Shown here piece by piece: positions 44,281-51,756 of a stretch of DNA of 61,537 bases. A program made the translations under genes and the position numbers. Under the pieces are notes generated by a model. The model was not told where the DNA came from. It ran no database searches and worked only from the letters and a program-made list of their open reading frames with translations. The DNA comes from Flavobacteriales bacterium (GTDB lineage: Bacteria; Bacteroidota; Bacteroidia; Flavobacteriales_E; Vicingaceae): the NCBI GenBank assembly GCA_002401955.1, contig NVUQ01000015.1, forward strand, positions 1 to 61,537, written 5' to 3'. Within the stretch, counting starts at the first letter, position 1; every line of letters starts with the position of its first letter.

Positions 44281-45222
44281 CTAAACAGCTTCTACTATTT
44301 CATGTTTTTCTAAGTTGGTAATTCCCCAGTTTTCTATTTCATCTTCACTCCATAATTCTGGAAAGAAAATTCTTTTTTGATATTTTGGGTGCATGTATTT
44401 TTGCCATTCACTTCCGCCTGTTGCTTCAACACTTTCTTTACCACTATTTAAATATTTTTTAGCAGCATTCAAATGAGCCATCACCCATAACACATTTACG
44501 GTATGGTCATAATGCCTCATGGCATTAATTAATTTGGTGTCTTGTTGGGTAGCTTCGGGTAAAGATTTAAATTTAGTCCACAAATTAAGTGTGTTGTACT
44601 TTTTCATGAAAGTAATAAAGTCTTCCATGTACCTGTTTTCAAAATTAAAAAGTAATGCAGACTTTTCTCCTGTTTTATAGTTTTTTCCAGCAGCTTGCCA
44701 ATATAAATGTTCAAAAGCATGAGAAAATGGAGTATCTCTATCAATAGTTTCTCTAAAACGAATATCTATTAGATTAATTAATTCTGTAGAAGCAAATTCT
44801 ATCATTCTATATTGTGCACTTTGGAAACCACTTGCAGGAGTTAACGTATCTCTAAACTTCATGTATTGTTCAACTTCCATTCCGTCACCCATAATGGTAA
44901 AAGAAGAAGAAAGCATATCAAAGTAACGACTAATTCTATCTAAACGTTCAGCAAAAAAATCTGGAGTTAACTCTTCGTTATCAGCAATTTGTTCAATTTC
45001 CCAAAGAATCATTTTAAATAACAATTCATTAATTTGGTGGTACATTATAAATACCATTTCGTCAGGCTGATTAGTCCGTTGTGTTTGTAAACCTAATAAG
45101 GCGTCAGTTTGGATATAATCCCAGTATGTGATAGGTTTTGAATGTAGTAATCCTTTAAGGTGGACATCCACATCTTGTCCTATTGCGCTGTATTTCTCTT
45201 TTAACTGCTCGTAAATTTCCAT
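44281..45222 (-). CDS. kynA: Tryptophan 2,3-dioxygenase
   Basis: The protein has 313 residues. This heme enzyme opens the indole ring of tryptophan to N-formylkynurenine. Family marks are YIQTDALLGLQ, MYHQINELLFK, the substrate loop FRDTLTPASGFQSAQYR, and ATGGSEWQKYM near the C-terminus. A heme-ligand His is expected in MRHYDHTVNVLWVMAHLNAA. The length is usual for bacterial enzymes. It is divergent from an aromatic amino acid decarboxylase gene 145 bp away, linking two routes of tryptophan use. Confidence 0.95.
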   Translation of the reverse strand: MEIYEQLKEKYSAIGQDVDVHLKGLLHSKPITYWDYIQTDALLGLQTQRTNQPDEMVFIMYHQINELLFKMILWEIEQIADNEELTPDFFAERLDRISRYFDMLSSSFTIMGDGMEVEQYMKFRDTLTPASGFQSAQYRMIEFASTELINLIDIRFRETIDRDTPFSHAFEHLYWQAAGKNYKTGEKSALLFNFENRYMEDFITFMKKYNTLNLWTKFKSLPEATQQDTKLINAMRHYDHTVNVLWVMAHLNAAKKYLNSGKESVEATGGSEWQKYMHPKYQKRIFFPELWSEDEIENWGITNLEKHEIVEAV

Positions 45223-45343
45223 TCTGCTTGCATTTTTAAGAATGTAAATTTAATCATCTTAACTTAAAAAGATGTTGTTCTTAAGAATGATTTTTGTTAA
45301 AGAAACTTATTAAGTTTAGAACCTATTTTTAAATACAATCAAC

Positions 45344-45351
45344 TATCTTTG
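45344..45351 (+). promoter_or_regulatory. Promoter -7 element TATCTTTG
   Basis: TATCTTTG matches TAnnTTTG, 16 bp before the ATG at 45368. Confidence 0.55.
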
Positions 45352-45367
45352 GTAACGAAATTTTGAT

Positions 45368-46831
45368 ATGGAAAATTTAAAAGAAAAAATAAGAGAGTTA
45401 GGGGTTATTTCTAATCAGTTGGAACCATCTAAAGATGAGCGAGATAGTTTGAATAAAGAAATTCAGGATTATGCTAATAATTTTATCGATACCTTAGAAT
45501 CAAAACCATCTTATTATAAAGGTAAATTAGATGAAAGTAAGTTGGCTATTAAAGATCAAAAACAATCGTTATCAGATTTGTTAGATGTTTATACCTCTGA
45601 AGTAGTTGATCATGGGATAAAAACTGCTTCAGGCGGACATATAGGTTATATACCAGGAGGAGGAATTTATACAGCTGCTTTAGCAGATTTTATGGCTGCA
45701 GTTACTAATAAATATGCAGGAATGCATTTTGGGTCTCCAGGTGCGGTAGCGATAGAAAATGAGTTGCTAGATTGGATGAAAGGAATATTTGGATTTCCTA
45801 AAAATGCAGTTGGAAACTTAACATCAGGAGGTTCAATAGCTAATTTAATTGCTTTTACATCCGCAAGGGATAAGCATCAAATAAAAAACGAAAATGTAGT
45901 AAAAAGTGTTGTTTACATAAGTTCTCAAATACATCATTGTATTCATAAGGCTATCCGAATAACAGGAATGGAAGATGTGCAAATTCGTATATTAGAACTG
46001 GATGAATTACACCGAATTAATGCCCAAAAATTAGAGCAAACAATACAAGATGATTTAGCTAAAGGGTTAAATCCGTTTATGGTTATTGCTTCTGCAGGAA
46101 CTACCGATACGGGTGCAGTTGATCCACTTCAAAAAATTGGAGAAATATCAAAGCAACATAATTTGTGGTATCATATAGATGGCGCTTATGGAGGATTCTT
46201 TATATTAAGTGAAAGTAAAAAAGAGTTGTTTAAAGGAATTGAAATGGCAGATTCTTTAGCAATTGACCCACACAAAGGCTTGTTTTTGCCTTACGGTTTA
46301 GGAGCTGTTTTAATAAAAGATAAAAAGGCTGTTTTTCACTCACACCATTATACAGCAAATTACATGCAAGATGCTACAGATGATATGTTAATTAACCCTG
46401 CCGATGTATCGCCTGAATTAACCAAACATTTTAGAGGCCTAAGGTTGTGGCTTCCACTCCAGTTGCACGGAATAGAACCGTTTGTTGCCTGCTTAGATGA
46501 GAAACTATTGTTAACCACCTATTTTAGAAATCGATTAACTGATATTGGTTTTGATATTGGTCCAGAACCAGATTTGTCGGTCAGTTATTTTTGGTATTCT
46601 ACTTCGGATGCAGATGAAAATGAATTTAATCAAAAATTGATGGAATTTATACATCAAGATGGAAGTGTATTTTTAAGTTCTACTAAAATTAATGGCAAAT
46701 ACGTAATTAGAATTGCTGTACTTTCTTTTAGAACAAAAATAGAAACCGTAGATAAAGCAATTAATATGCTTGAAAATTGTTTAGTAAAAACCAAAGAGTA
46801 TTTTAAATGTAATTTAGAAGTTTCTGCGTAA
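45368..46831 (+). CDS. PLP-dependent aromatic amino acid decarboxylase family protein
   Basis: The protein has 487 residues of the group II decarboxylase fold. The PLP-binding lysine is Lys303 in IDPHKGLFLP; before it come TSGGSIANLIAF, the AGTTDTGAVDPL segment and HIDGAYGGFF, whose Asp pairs with the PLP ring nitrogen. The N-terminal KTASGGHIGYIPGGGI region shapes the active site. Members decarboxylate tryptophan, tyrosine, DOPA or related acids. The substrate cannot be read directly; the divergent tryptophan 2,3-dioxygenase gene suggests tryptophan. A 104-bp palindromic element lies 19 bp downstream. Confidence 0.92.
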   Translation: MENLKEKIRELGVISNQLEPSKDERDSLNKEIQDYANNFIDTLESKPSYYKGKLDESKLAIKDQKQSLSDLLDVYTSEVVDHGIKTASGGHIGYIPGGGIYTAALADFMAAVTNKYAGMHFGSPGAVAIENELLDWMKGIFGFPKNAVGNLTSGGSIANLIAFTSARDKHQIKNENVVKSVVYISSQIHHCIHKAIRITGMEDVQIRILELDELHRINAQKLEQTIQDDLAKGLNPFMVIASAGTTDTGAVDPLQKIGEISKQHNLWYHIDGAYGGFFILSESKKELFKGIEMADSLAIDPHKGLFLPYGLGAVLIKDKKAVFHSHHYTANYMQDATDDMLINPADVSPELTKHFRGLRLWLPLQLHGIEPFVACLDEKLLLTTYFRNRLTDIGFDIGPEPDLSVSYFWYSTSDADENEFNQKLMEFIHQDGSVFLSSTKINGKYVIRIAVLSFRTKIETVDKAINMLENCLVKTKEYFKCNLEVSA

Positions 46832-46850
46832 GGTTATTGTTTTAGGGAGT

Positions 46851-46954
46851 GTCATTCCGATTGGAGTGTAACTCGTAAAGCGAAAGCTTTAGCAAGGAAT
46901 CTTTGAGAACAGTGCTGTAAAGTCAAAAGATGCCTCCGCTGCGGTCGGTATGAC
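46851..46954. repeat. About 104-bp palindromic element, upstream copy
   Basis: It begins GTCATTCCGATTGGA and ends TCGGTATGAC; the ends are 10-bp inverted repeats with one mismatch. The inner part includes AAAGCGAAAGCTTT and AAAAGATGCCTC. A relative of nearly the same length and orientation is at 48056-48158, so the two flank moaA. They look like non-coding palindromic repeats of the REP/MITE type. Confidence 0.8.
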
Positions 46955-47043
46955 AAAAAATAGCCAAACGTTAGACACCGTTACCTTCGCGAGTAAGGAT
47001 TATTCGTTAGAAAAAAGAGCAGATAAAAAATGAAAGAACAAAG

Positions 47044-48048
47044 TTGAAAACTCCAGAAAACATAAAAGACCAATTTGGTAGGATACACAATTATCTTAGA
47101 ATTTCGTTAACAGAAAGGTGTAATCTAAGATGTTTTTATTGTATGCCAGAAGAAGGTATACAGCTTTCAGAAAAAGCAAATGTGTTAACCCATGAAGAAG
47201 TCATCTTTTTAGCCAAAGAATTTGTTGCACTTGGTGTAAATAAAATTCGATTAACAGGAGGAGAGCCACTCATAAAAAAAAATATTGAAAAAATAATTAG
47301 AGAATTAACTGCTTTACCAATATCCTTAGGTATAACAACTAACGGAATATTGTTGGATAAATACATTGATTTATTTAAAGAATGTGGAGTTAAAGACATC
47401 AACATTAGTTTAGATACGCTGGATAAAGAAAAGTTTGAACTCATGACTCGAAGAGATTATTACGATAGAGTGATGAGTAACATATATCAGTGTATTTTGG
47501 CAGGATTCAATGTGAAGATAAATGCCGTACTGATAAAGGGAACTAATGATAATGAGATTATTGATTTCATAGAATTTACGAAAGATAAAAATGTTTCATT
47601 TCGATTTATAGAATTTATGCCTTTTGATGGAAATAAATGGGATACCTCTAAAGTGGTGAGTCTAGAAGATGTTTTGAAAAAGGTAAATGAGAACTATGCT
47701 CAACATCAAATCATCAAATTAGAAGATAAGAAAAACGATACTACAAAGAACTATAGAATAAAAGGATATCAAGGTTCATTTGGTGTTATTAGCACGGTTT
47801 CTAATCCTTTTTGTGATAGTTGCAATAGAATACGCCTTACAGCAAACGGGAGAATTAAAAACTGTCTGTTTTCTGCTACGGAAACCAACTTGTTAGAACC
47901 ATTAAGAAAAGGAGAAGATGTAGTTCCTCATATACTAGAAGCAGTTTACCCTAAAAAGAAATCGCGTGGAGGTATGATTTCAGATAAAGATTTCTTTGAC
48001 AAAGAAAAAAACACCAAGAATAGAGCAATGATAAGTATTGGGGGGTAA
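47044..48048 (+). CDS. moaA: GTP 3',8-cyclase MoaA
   Basis: The protein has 334 residues from a TTG start. This radical SAM enzyme makes the first committed intermediate of molybdenum cofactor from GTP. The N-terminal cluster is CNLRCFYC (Cys26, Cys30, Cys33), and the C-terminal cluster has Cys257, Cys260 and Cys274 in CDSCNRIRL and RIKNC. RLTGGEPL is the SAM-binding region. An ATG 14 bp upstream (47030) is one base out of frame and stops within the gene start. The last 55 codons are repeated at 49507-49671. Unlike the other moco genes it is separated from the cluster by an ATPase cassette and an S41 protease. Confidence 0.93.
   Translation: MKTPENIKDQFGRIHNYLRISLTERCNLRCFYCMPEEGIQLSEKANVLTHEEVIFLAKEFVALGVNKIRLTGGEPLIKKNIEKIIRELTALPISLGITTNGILLDKYIDLFKECGVKDINISLDTLDKEKFELMTRRDYYDRVMSNIYQCILAGFNVKINAVLIKGTNDNEIIDFIEFTKDKNVSFRFIEFMPFDGNKWDTSKVVSLEDVLKKVNENYAQHQIIKLEDKKNDTTKNYRIKGYQGSFGVISTVSNPFCDSCNRIRLTANGRIKNCLFSATETNLLEPLRKGEDVVPHILEAVYPKKKSRGGMISDKDFFDKEKNTKNRAMISIGG
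47882..48046 (+). repeat. moaA 3' end, copy A of a 165-bp direct repeat
   Basis: This stretch matches 49507-49671 at an offset of 1,625 bp with six base differences (47964, 47973, 47991, 47994, 48000, 48043), and a seventh in the stop codon (48048). The first five are silent in the moaA frame; the sixth changes Gly to Arg. Confidence 0.95.
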
Positions 48049-48055
48049 CTAAATT

Positions 48056-48158
48056 GTCATTCCGATTGGATCCTGATTTTTTTATCGGGAGGAACAGAGG
48101 TATCTTTTGACTTTTGTACTGCAAATTAAAAAGATACCTCGACTGTGCTCGGTATTAC
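48056..48158. repeat. About 103-bp palindromic element, downstream copy
   Basis: It begins GTCATTCCGATTGGA, the same 15 bp as the copy at 46851, and ends TCGGTATTAC. Inside, GAGGTATCTTTT (48097-48108) and AAAAGATACCTC (48129-48140) form a perfect 12-bp stem. It lies just after the moaA stop, within the putative inserted segment. Confidence 0.8.
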
Positions 48159-48216
48159 AAAAACTTACAAATTGAAGTGATGAATCTATAGGAAATTCAT
48201 AATAAAGTATTATTTT

Positions 48217-48263
48217 TTTTACGTTGAAAATTTAAAACTAAATTTTAATATTTCAACGTAAAA
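48217..48263 (+). promoter_or_regulatory. Inverted repeat operator candidate before the ATPase
   Basis: TTTTACGTTGAAA (48217-48229) and TTTCAACGTAAAA (48251-48263) are perfect 13-bp inverted repeats with 21 bp between. The right arm occupies the spacer between a -33 TTTA (48244-48247) and the -7 element (48268-48275), where a bound protein would block polymerase. Confidence 0.6.
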
Positions 48264-48267
48264 TGTG

Positions 48268-48275
48268 TATTTTTG
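48268..48275 (+). promoter_or_regulatory. Promoter -7 element TATTTTTG with almost no leader
   Basis: TATTTTTG matches TAnnTTTG, with TTTA 20 bp upstream. The GTG start at 48280 lies 4 nt after it, so the transcript would be leaderless or nearly so unless a later start is used. Confidence 0.6.
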
Positions 48276-48279
48276 AATT

Positions 48280-49437
48280 GTGATAAAAAGAAGTGTAATA
48301 AATGATGTTTTAGAGCTAATCAGCTTTTTTCCAGTAACTGGCTTGCTTGGGGCAAGACAAGTTGGTAAAACAACATTTGCAAAAGAATTAATATCATTAA
48401 TAGATAAAGAGTGTATTTATATAGATTTAGAATATCCAGACGATTTAGCGAAACTAACTGAACCAAGCATTTTTTTTAAGCAAAATGAAGGCAAGTGTAT
48501 CATTATAGATGAAGTGCAACGAATGCCTTCATTGTTTCCAATTTTAAGAGCTGTTGTAGATCAAAAAAGAGAAGCAGGAAGATTTATTTTGTTAGGGTCA
48601 GCATCTCCCGACTTAATTAGAGATTCATCAGAATCGTTAGCAGGAAGAATTGCTTACAGAGAAATAGCAACACTCAATTTATTAGAAATAGAGTCTGTAA
48701 ATACTCAAGAATATCACTGGATAACAGGAGGATTTCCTGAAGTATTTCTATCTAAAAAAGATAAGTTTAAAGCCTTGTGGTATCAAAATTTTATTCAAAC
48801 TTATATTGAGAAAGATTTGCCGCAATTAGGCTTAAGAGTTGATAGTTTATTGCTGCGAAATTTTTTAATGATGTTAGCACACAATAATGGAAACATTTGG
48901 AATGCTTCTACCATTGCAAAATCGTTAGGAGTAACAAGTCCAACAGTACAGAAATACTTAAGTTTTTTAGAAAATTCTTTTATGATAACGGTGTTGCCAT
49001 CGTTTCATATTAATGTGAAAAAGCGAATAGTAAAAGCGCCAAAAATATATTACAGAGATACAGGTATTTTACATTATTTGCATAAAACTCCTTCTTTAGA
49101 AGATTTACAAGGTCATCCAGTAATTGGAAGCTCTTGGGAAGCTTATGTAATTGAGCAAATAAAACAATTAGTACAGAATAAGTATGGTATGTACTTTTAT
49201 AGAACACACAGAGGTGCTGAGTGTGATTTGCTATTGGTAGATGGAACAAAAGTGGTTTACAGTATAGAAATAAAATATTCTTCTGCACCTAAAGTAACTA
49301 AAGGACATCTTATTTCTATTGAGGATGTAAACGCTGAACAAAACTTTATGATTACACCCAATTCTGATGAGTATTTAATAAAAGAACATATTAGAGTTTG
49401 TTCTTTAAAAGTGTTTTTGAAAAACTATTTAAAATAA
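48280..49437 (+). CDS. AAA-type ATPase with DUF4143 C-terminal domain
   Basis: The protein has 385 residues. The P-loop is GARQVGKTTF (about residues 23-32), Walker B is CIIIDEVQRMP, and LGSASPDLIRDSSESLAGR is the sensor segment typical of these ATPases. The C-terminal DUF4143 part includes YYRDTGILHYL, WEAYVIEQI and YFYRTHRGAECDLLL, the last with the E-x-D-L pattern of a PD-(D/E)xK-like fold. This family is widely scattered by transfer and its role is unknown. It lies between two copies of the moaA 3' end and has its own promoter and operator-like inverted repeat. The start is a GTG close to the promoter. Confidence 0.92.
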   Translation: MIKRSVINDVLELISFFPVTGLLGARQVGKTTFAKELISLIDKECIYIDLEYPDDLAKLTEPSIFFKQNEGKCIIIDEVQRMPSLFPILRAVVDQKREAGRFILLGSASPDLIRDSSESLAGRIAYREIATLNLLEIESVNTQEYHWITGGFPEVFLSKKDKFKALWYQNFIQTYIEKDLPQLGLRVDSLLLRNFLMMLAHNNGNIWNASTIAKSLGVTSPTVQKYLSFLENSFMITVLPSFHINVKKRIVKAPKIYYRDTGILHYLHKTPSLEDLQGHPVIGSSWEAYVIEQIKQLVQNKYGMYFYRTHRGAECDLLLVDGTKVVYSIEIKYSSAPKVTKGHLISIEDVNAEQNFMITPNSDEYLIKEHIRVCSLKVFLKNYLK

Positions 49438-49673
49438 AAGCATTAAAATACATATTACTAATCATTGTCGCCCTGAGTTTGATGATGGATAAACAATGCT
49501 TTTCTCAAACCAACTTGTTAGAACCATTAAGAAAAGGAGAAGATGTAGTTCCTCATATACTAGAAGCAGTTTACCCTAAAAAGAAATCTCGTGGAGGAAT
49601 GATTTCAGATAAAGACTTTTTTGATAAAGAAAAAAACACCAAGAATAGAGCAATGATAAGTATTGGGAGGTAG
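49434..49673 (+). pseudogene. In-frame remnant: signal-peptide-like start joined to a moaA tail
   Basis: The reading frame encodes KALKYILLIIVALS followed by QCFSQ, which resembles a Bacteroidota signal peptide, and then runs at 49507 directly into the MoaA C-terminus from TNLLEPLRKGED to ISIGR, ending TAG. There is no ATG before the signal-like part (ATA at the expected place). The moaA part is copy B of the duplication. It looks like a recombination junction and is probably not translated. The short leader overlaps the ATPase stop codon. Confidence 0.8.
49507..49671 (+). repeat. moaA 3' end, copy B of the 165-bp direct repeat
   Basis: Copy B is identical to 47882-48046 except at six positions, five of them silent third-codon changes. 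That pattern points to past selection on the protein rather than decay after a simple local duplication. Confidence 0.95.
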
Positions 49674-49697
49674 CACAAACACGTCATTCAGAACGAT

Positions 49698-49729
49698 ATT
49701 TTGTCCAAACCGTAGTTTGGTAACAAAAT
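49698..49729. repeat. Hairpin ATTTTGTCCAAAC...GTTTGGTAACAAAAT
   Basis: The arms pair around CGTA with a 2-nt bulge. A relative with the same ATTTTGTCCAAA core is at 53763-53797. It follows CGTCATTCAGAACG, as in dispersed repeats of this kind. Confidence 0.75.
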
Positions 49730-49771
49730 GAAGTGTGGAATCTGTTTGATTAATAACGAAAAACAAAAATT

Positions 49772-49858
49772 ATAAAAAACCTAAAATACATATTACTCTT
49801 TTCATTTTCATTTTTTTTAAAATGTGTTACAGCAATTCTCTTAAGGATAAGAAGATGA
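49772..49858 (+). pseudogene. Signal-peptide-like remnant (29 codons)
   Basis: The frame ATA AAA AAC CTA AAA TAC ATA gives KNLKYILLFSFSFF and stops at TGA 49856-49858. It shares TAAAATACATATTACT (49782-49797) with the other remnant (49444-49459) and likewise has ATA where ATG would be expected. It may be the decayed 5' end of a secreted-protein gene. The rest of the gap to 50001 holds only the promoter and hairpin listed below. Confidence 0.35.
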
Positions 49859-49939
49859 TGATTGTGTAATAGGAAATAAGGGTGTAAGATTGAAAAACAC
49901 AATAAATCATAAAATCAAAAGAGGCTAATATTCTTTATC

Positions 49940-49947
49940 TAATTTTG
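49940..49947 (+). promoter_or_regulatory. Promoter -7 element TAATTTTG for S41-moeA operon
   Basis: TAATTTTG matches TAnnTTTG, 54 bp before the ATG at 50002. A 12-bp inverted repeat begins 8 bp downstream. Confidence 0.55.
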
Positions 49948-49955
49948 AGCAATAC

Positions 49956-49982
49956 TTTCATTAAAACTCGGTTTTAATGAAA
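49956..49982 (+). promoter_or_regulatory. Perfect 12-bp inverted repeat in the 5' leader
   Basis: TTTCATTAAAAC and GTTTTAATGAAA flank TCG. It sits about 8 bp after the -7 element, so it begins near the transcript start and would form a 5' hairpin or bind a dimeric regulator. No terminator T-run follows. Confidence 0.6.
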
Positions 49983-50001
49983 ATAAAAATCGAATTTAAA
50001 A

Positions 50002-51756
50002 ATGAAAAGAATATCCATTATTACAATTATTTTACTGTGTTGTGTAACTGCTTTAAAAGCTAAATCTAATATTGATTCGCTCCAAATTGCTGGTTTGTGT
50101 AAGGTTTGGGGATTAGCAAAGCATTATCACCCCAGTGTAACAAAAAAGAAAGTTGATTGGGATAAGGCCTTAATTGATAGATATCCAGAATTTAAAGAGG
50201 AGAATGATTTTGAAGCATATAATCAGAAAATTGGAGAAATACTGAATGCTCTTGGAAATAATAAGGAAACTAAAATAGTAACCGAAGAGTTATTTCAAAA
50301 TATCATTGATAATGATTTGAGTGAATTGGAAAGTTTTAAATTTCTATCTGACACGAATAAATATGTTAATCGTATCTCTTTTTCTTGGATTAACGACTCT
50401 ATTTTTTCAAAAGAAATTAAATATAGGCTGTGTAAAATTTTAACTAATTACAAACCTTATAAGAGTAAGTTTCTTAAAGGGGGTATGGTGTTAAAACATC
50501 CAGAAAACAAATTTGAGGAGTTAGATTCTATTACTGAGCCTTATAGAATGCTAGGATTGTTTAGGTATTGGAATACGATTAACTATTATTTTCCATACAA
50601 ACATTTATCAGATAATAATTGGGATTCAGTATTAGTTAATGCAGTTTCAAAATTTTCAGAAGCAGATAGTTATTTGAAATATATTCGTGAATTAATGCAG
50701 TTATCATCTAAGATAAACGACTCTCACGGTTATTATAATTACACCACACATAAGTATTTTAAAAAGAAAACGGAGGTTAATGATTCTCTAAAAAAGAAGG
50801 AGGGATACATTCCTTATAATTTTAAATTGTTTGATAGTACTGTGGTCATTAGTAAAGTTTTATTAGATTCTTCAGCCTTATGCATAGGGGATACGGTAAT
50901 AAAGATTAATAAAACAGAGTTGAAAAAATATTGGAGAATTTATGGTGACTACAATAGTCACTCAACAGAAAACCGTAAAGTTAGTTTATGCGAATCGGGG
51001 TTGTCTAATTTTTATAATTCAGAATTTAGTTTTAAAATTTTCAAAAATAATGACACTACAATTATTACTGAAAGTAGAGTTGTAGATCGGGAAACTAAAG
51101 TAGCATCTAAATACAGAAAACCACCATTTTCATATTCTATTAACGAGAATGTTGGGTTTGTAGATTTAACTCAAATAAAATTCGGTAAACTTGAAAAAGC
51201 TCTAAAAGAATTTAAAAATAAAGAAACTGTTATTTTTGATATGAGAGGATATCCTGAGAGTATGGCTCCGTTGGCTTTACCTCATTTGTTAAGCAGAAAT
51301 AAGCAAGATGTAGCAAGTTTTTATTCTCCGAATAAAAAATACCCAGGTGTTTTTGTCAAACAACCTACTAAAAGTCAACATTATCGTTTTGCGATAGCAA
51401 AACCTTTTCTTTTTCTACGAAAACAATTTAAAGGTAAAGTAGTTGTGTTGATTAATGCGGAGGCTATATCTTATTCAGAAACGGTATGCATGATATTTAA
51501 AGCATATTGTGATGATGTTACTTTTGTTGGAACACCTACTACTGGGGCGAATGGAAATATTTCTACCATTTATGTTCCTGGAGGAATGGCTTTTAATTTT
51601 ACATCTTTAGATTGGCATTTTCCTAATGGAGATCAATTACAAAGAATTGGAATTATTCCCGATATTTACGTTCAAGAAACCATTGAAGGAATTAAGTTGG
51701 GTAAAGATGAAATTTTAGAAGCGGCAATAGAATACGCTAAGAAAAGTAAGCAATGA
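50002..51756 (+). CDS. Exported S41-family peptidase
   Basis: The protein has 584 residues. A signal peptide ends near residue 20 (TALKA). The C-terminal half is the S41 catalytic core: VVVLINAEAISYSETVCMIF carries the likely nucleophile Ser, FVGTPTTGANGNIST follows, and GIIPDIYVQ is the usual closing segment. It lacks the GKGTVQ lysine of CtpA proteins and so resembles the tricorn-core branch. It is probably periplasmic or attached to the outer membrane. Its stop overlaps the moeA start (ATGA), so it is co-translated with moeA although no link to molybdenum cofactor is known. Confidence 0.9.
   Translation: MKRISIITIILLCCVTALKAKSNIDSLQIAGLCKVWGLAKHYHPSVTKKKVDWDKALIDRYPEFKEENDFEAYNQKIGEILNALGNNKETKIVTEELFQNIIDNDLSELESFKFLSDTNKYVNRISFSWINDSIFSKEIKYRLCKILTNYKPYKSKFLKGGMVLKHPENKFEELDSITEPYRMLGLFRYWNTINYYFPYKHLSDNNWDSVLVNAVSKFSEADSYLKYIRELMQLSSKINDSHGYYNYTTHKYFKKKTEVNDSLKKKEGYIPYNFKLFDSTVVISKVLLDSSALCIGDTVIKINKTELKKYWRIYGDYNSHSTENRKVSLCESGLSNFYNSEFSFKIFKNNDTTIITESRVVDRETKVASKYRKPPFSYSINENVGFVDLTQIKFGKLEKALKEFKNKETVIFDMRGYPESMAPLALPHLLSRNKQDVASFYSPNKKYPGVFVKQPTKSQHYRFAIAKPFLFLRKQFKGKVVVLINAEAISYSETVCMIFKAYCDDVTFVGTPTTGANGNISTIYVPGGMAFNFTSLDWHFPNGDQLQRIGIIPDIYVQETIEGIKLGKDEILEAAIEYAKKSKQ

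Noticed and set aside
49398-49673. A separate small gene
   Set aside because: Its C-terminal 55 codons are the duplicated moaA end, it begins inside the ATPase gene at a TTG, and no start precedes the signal-like part; listed as a remnant instead.
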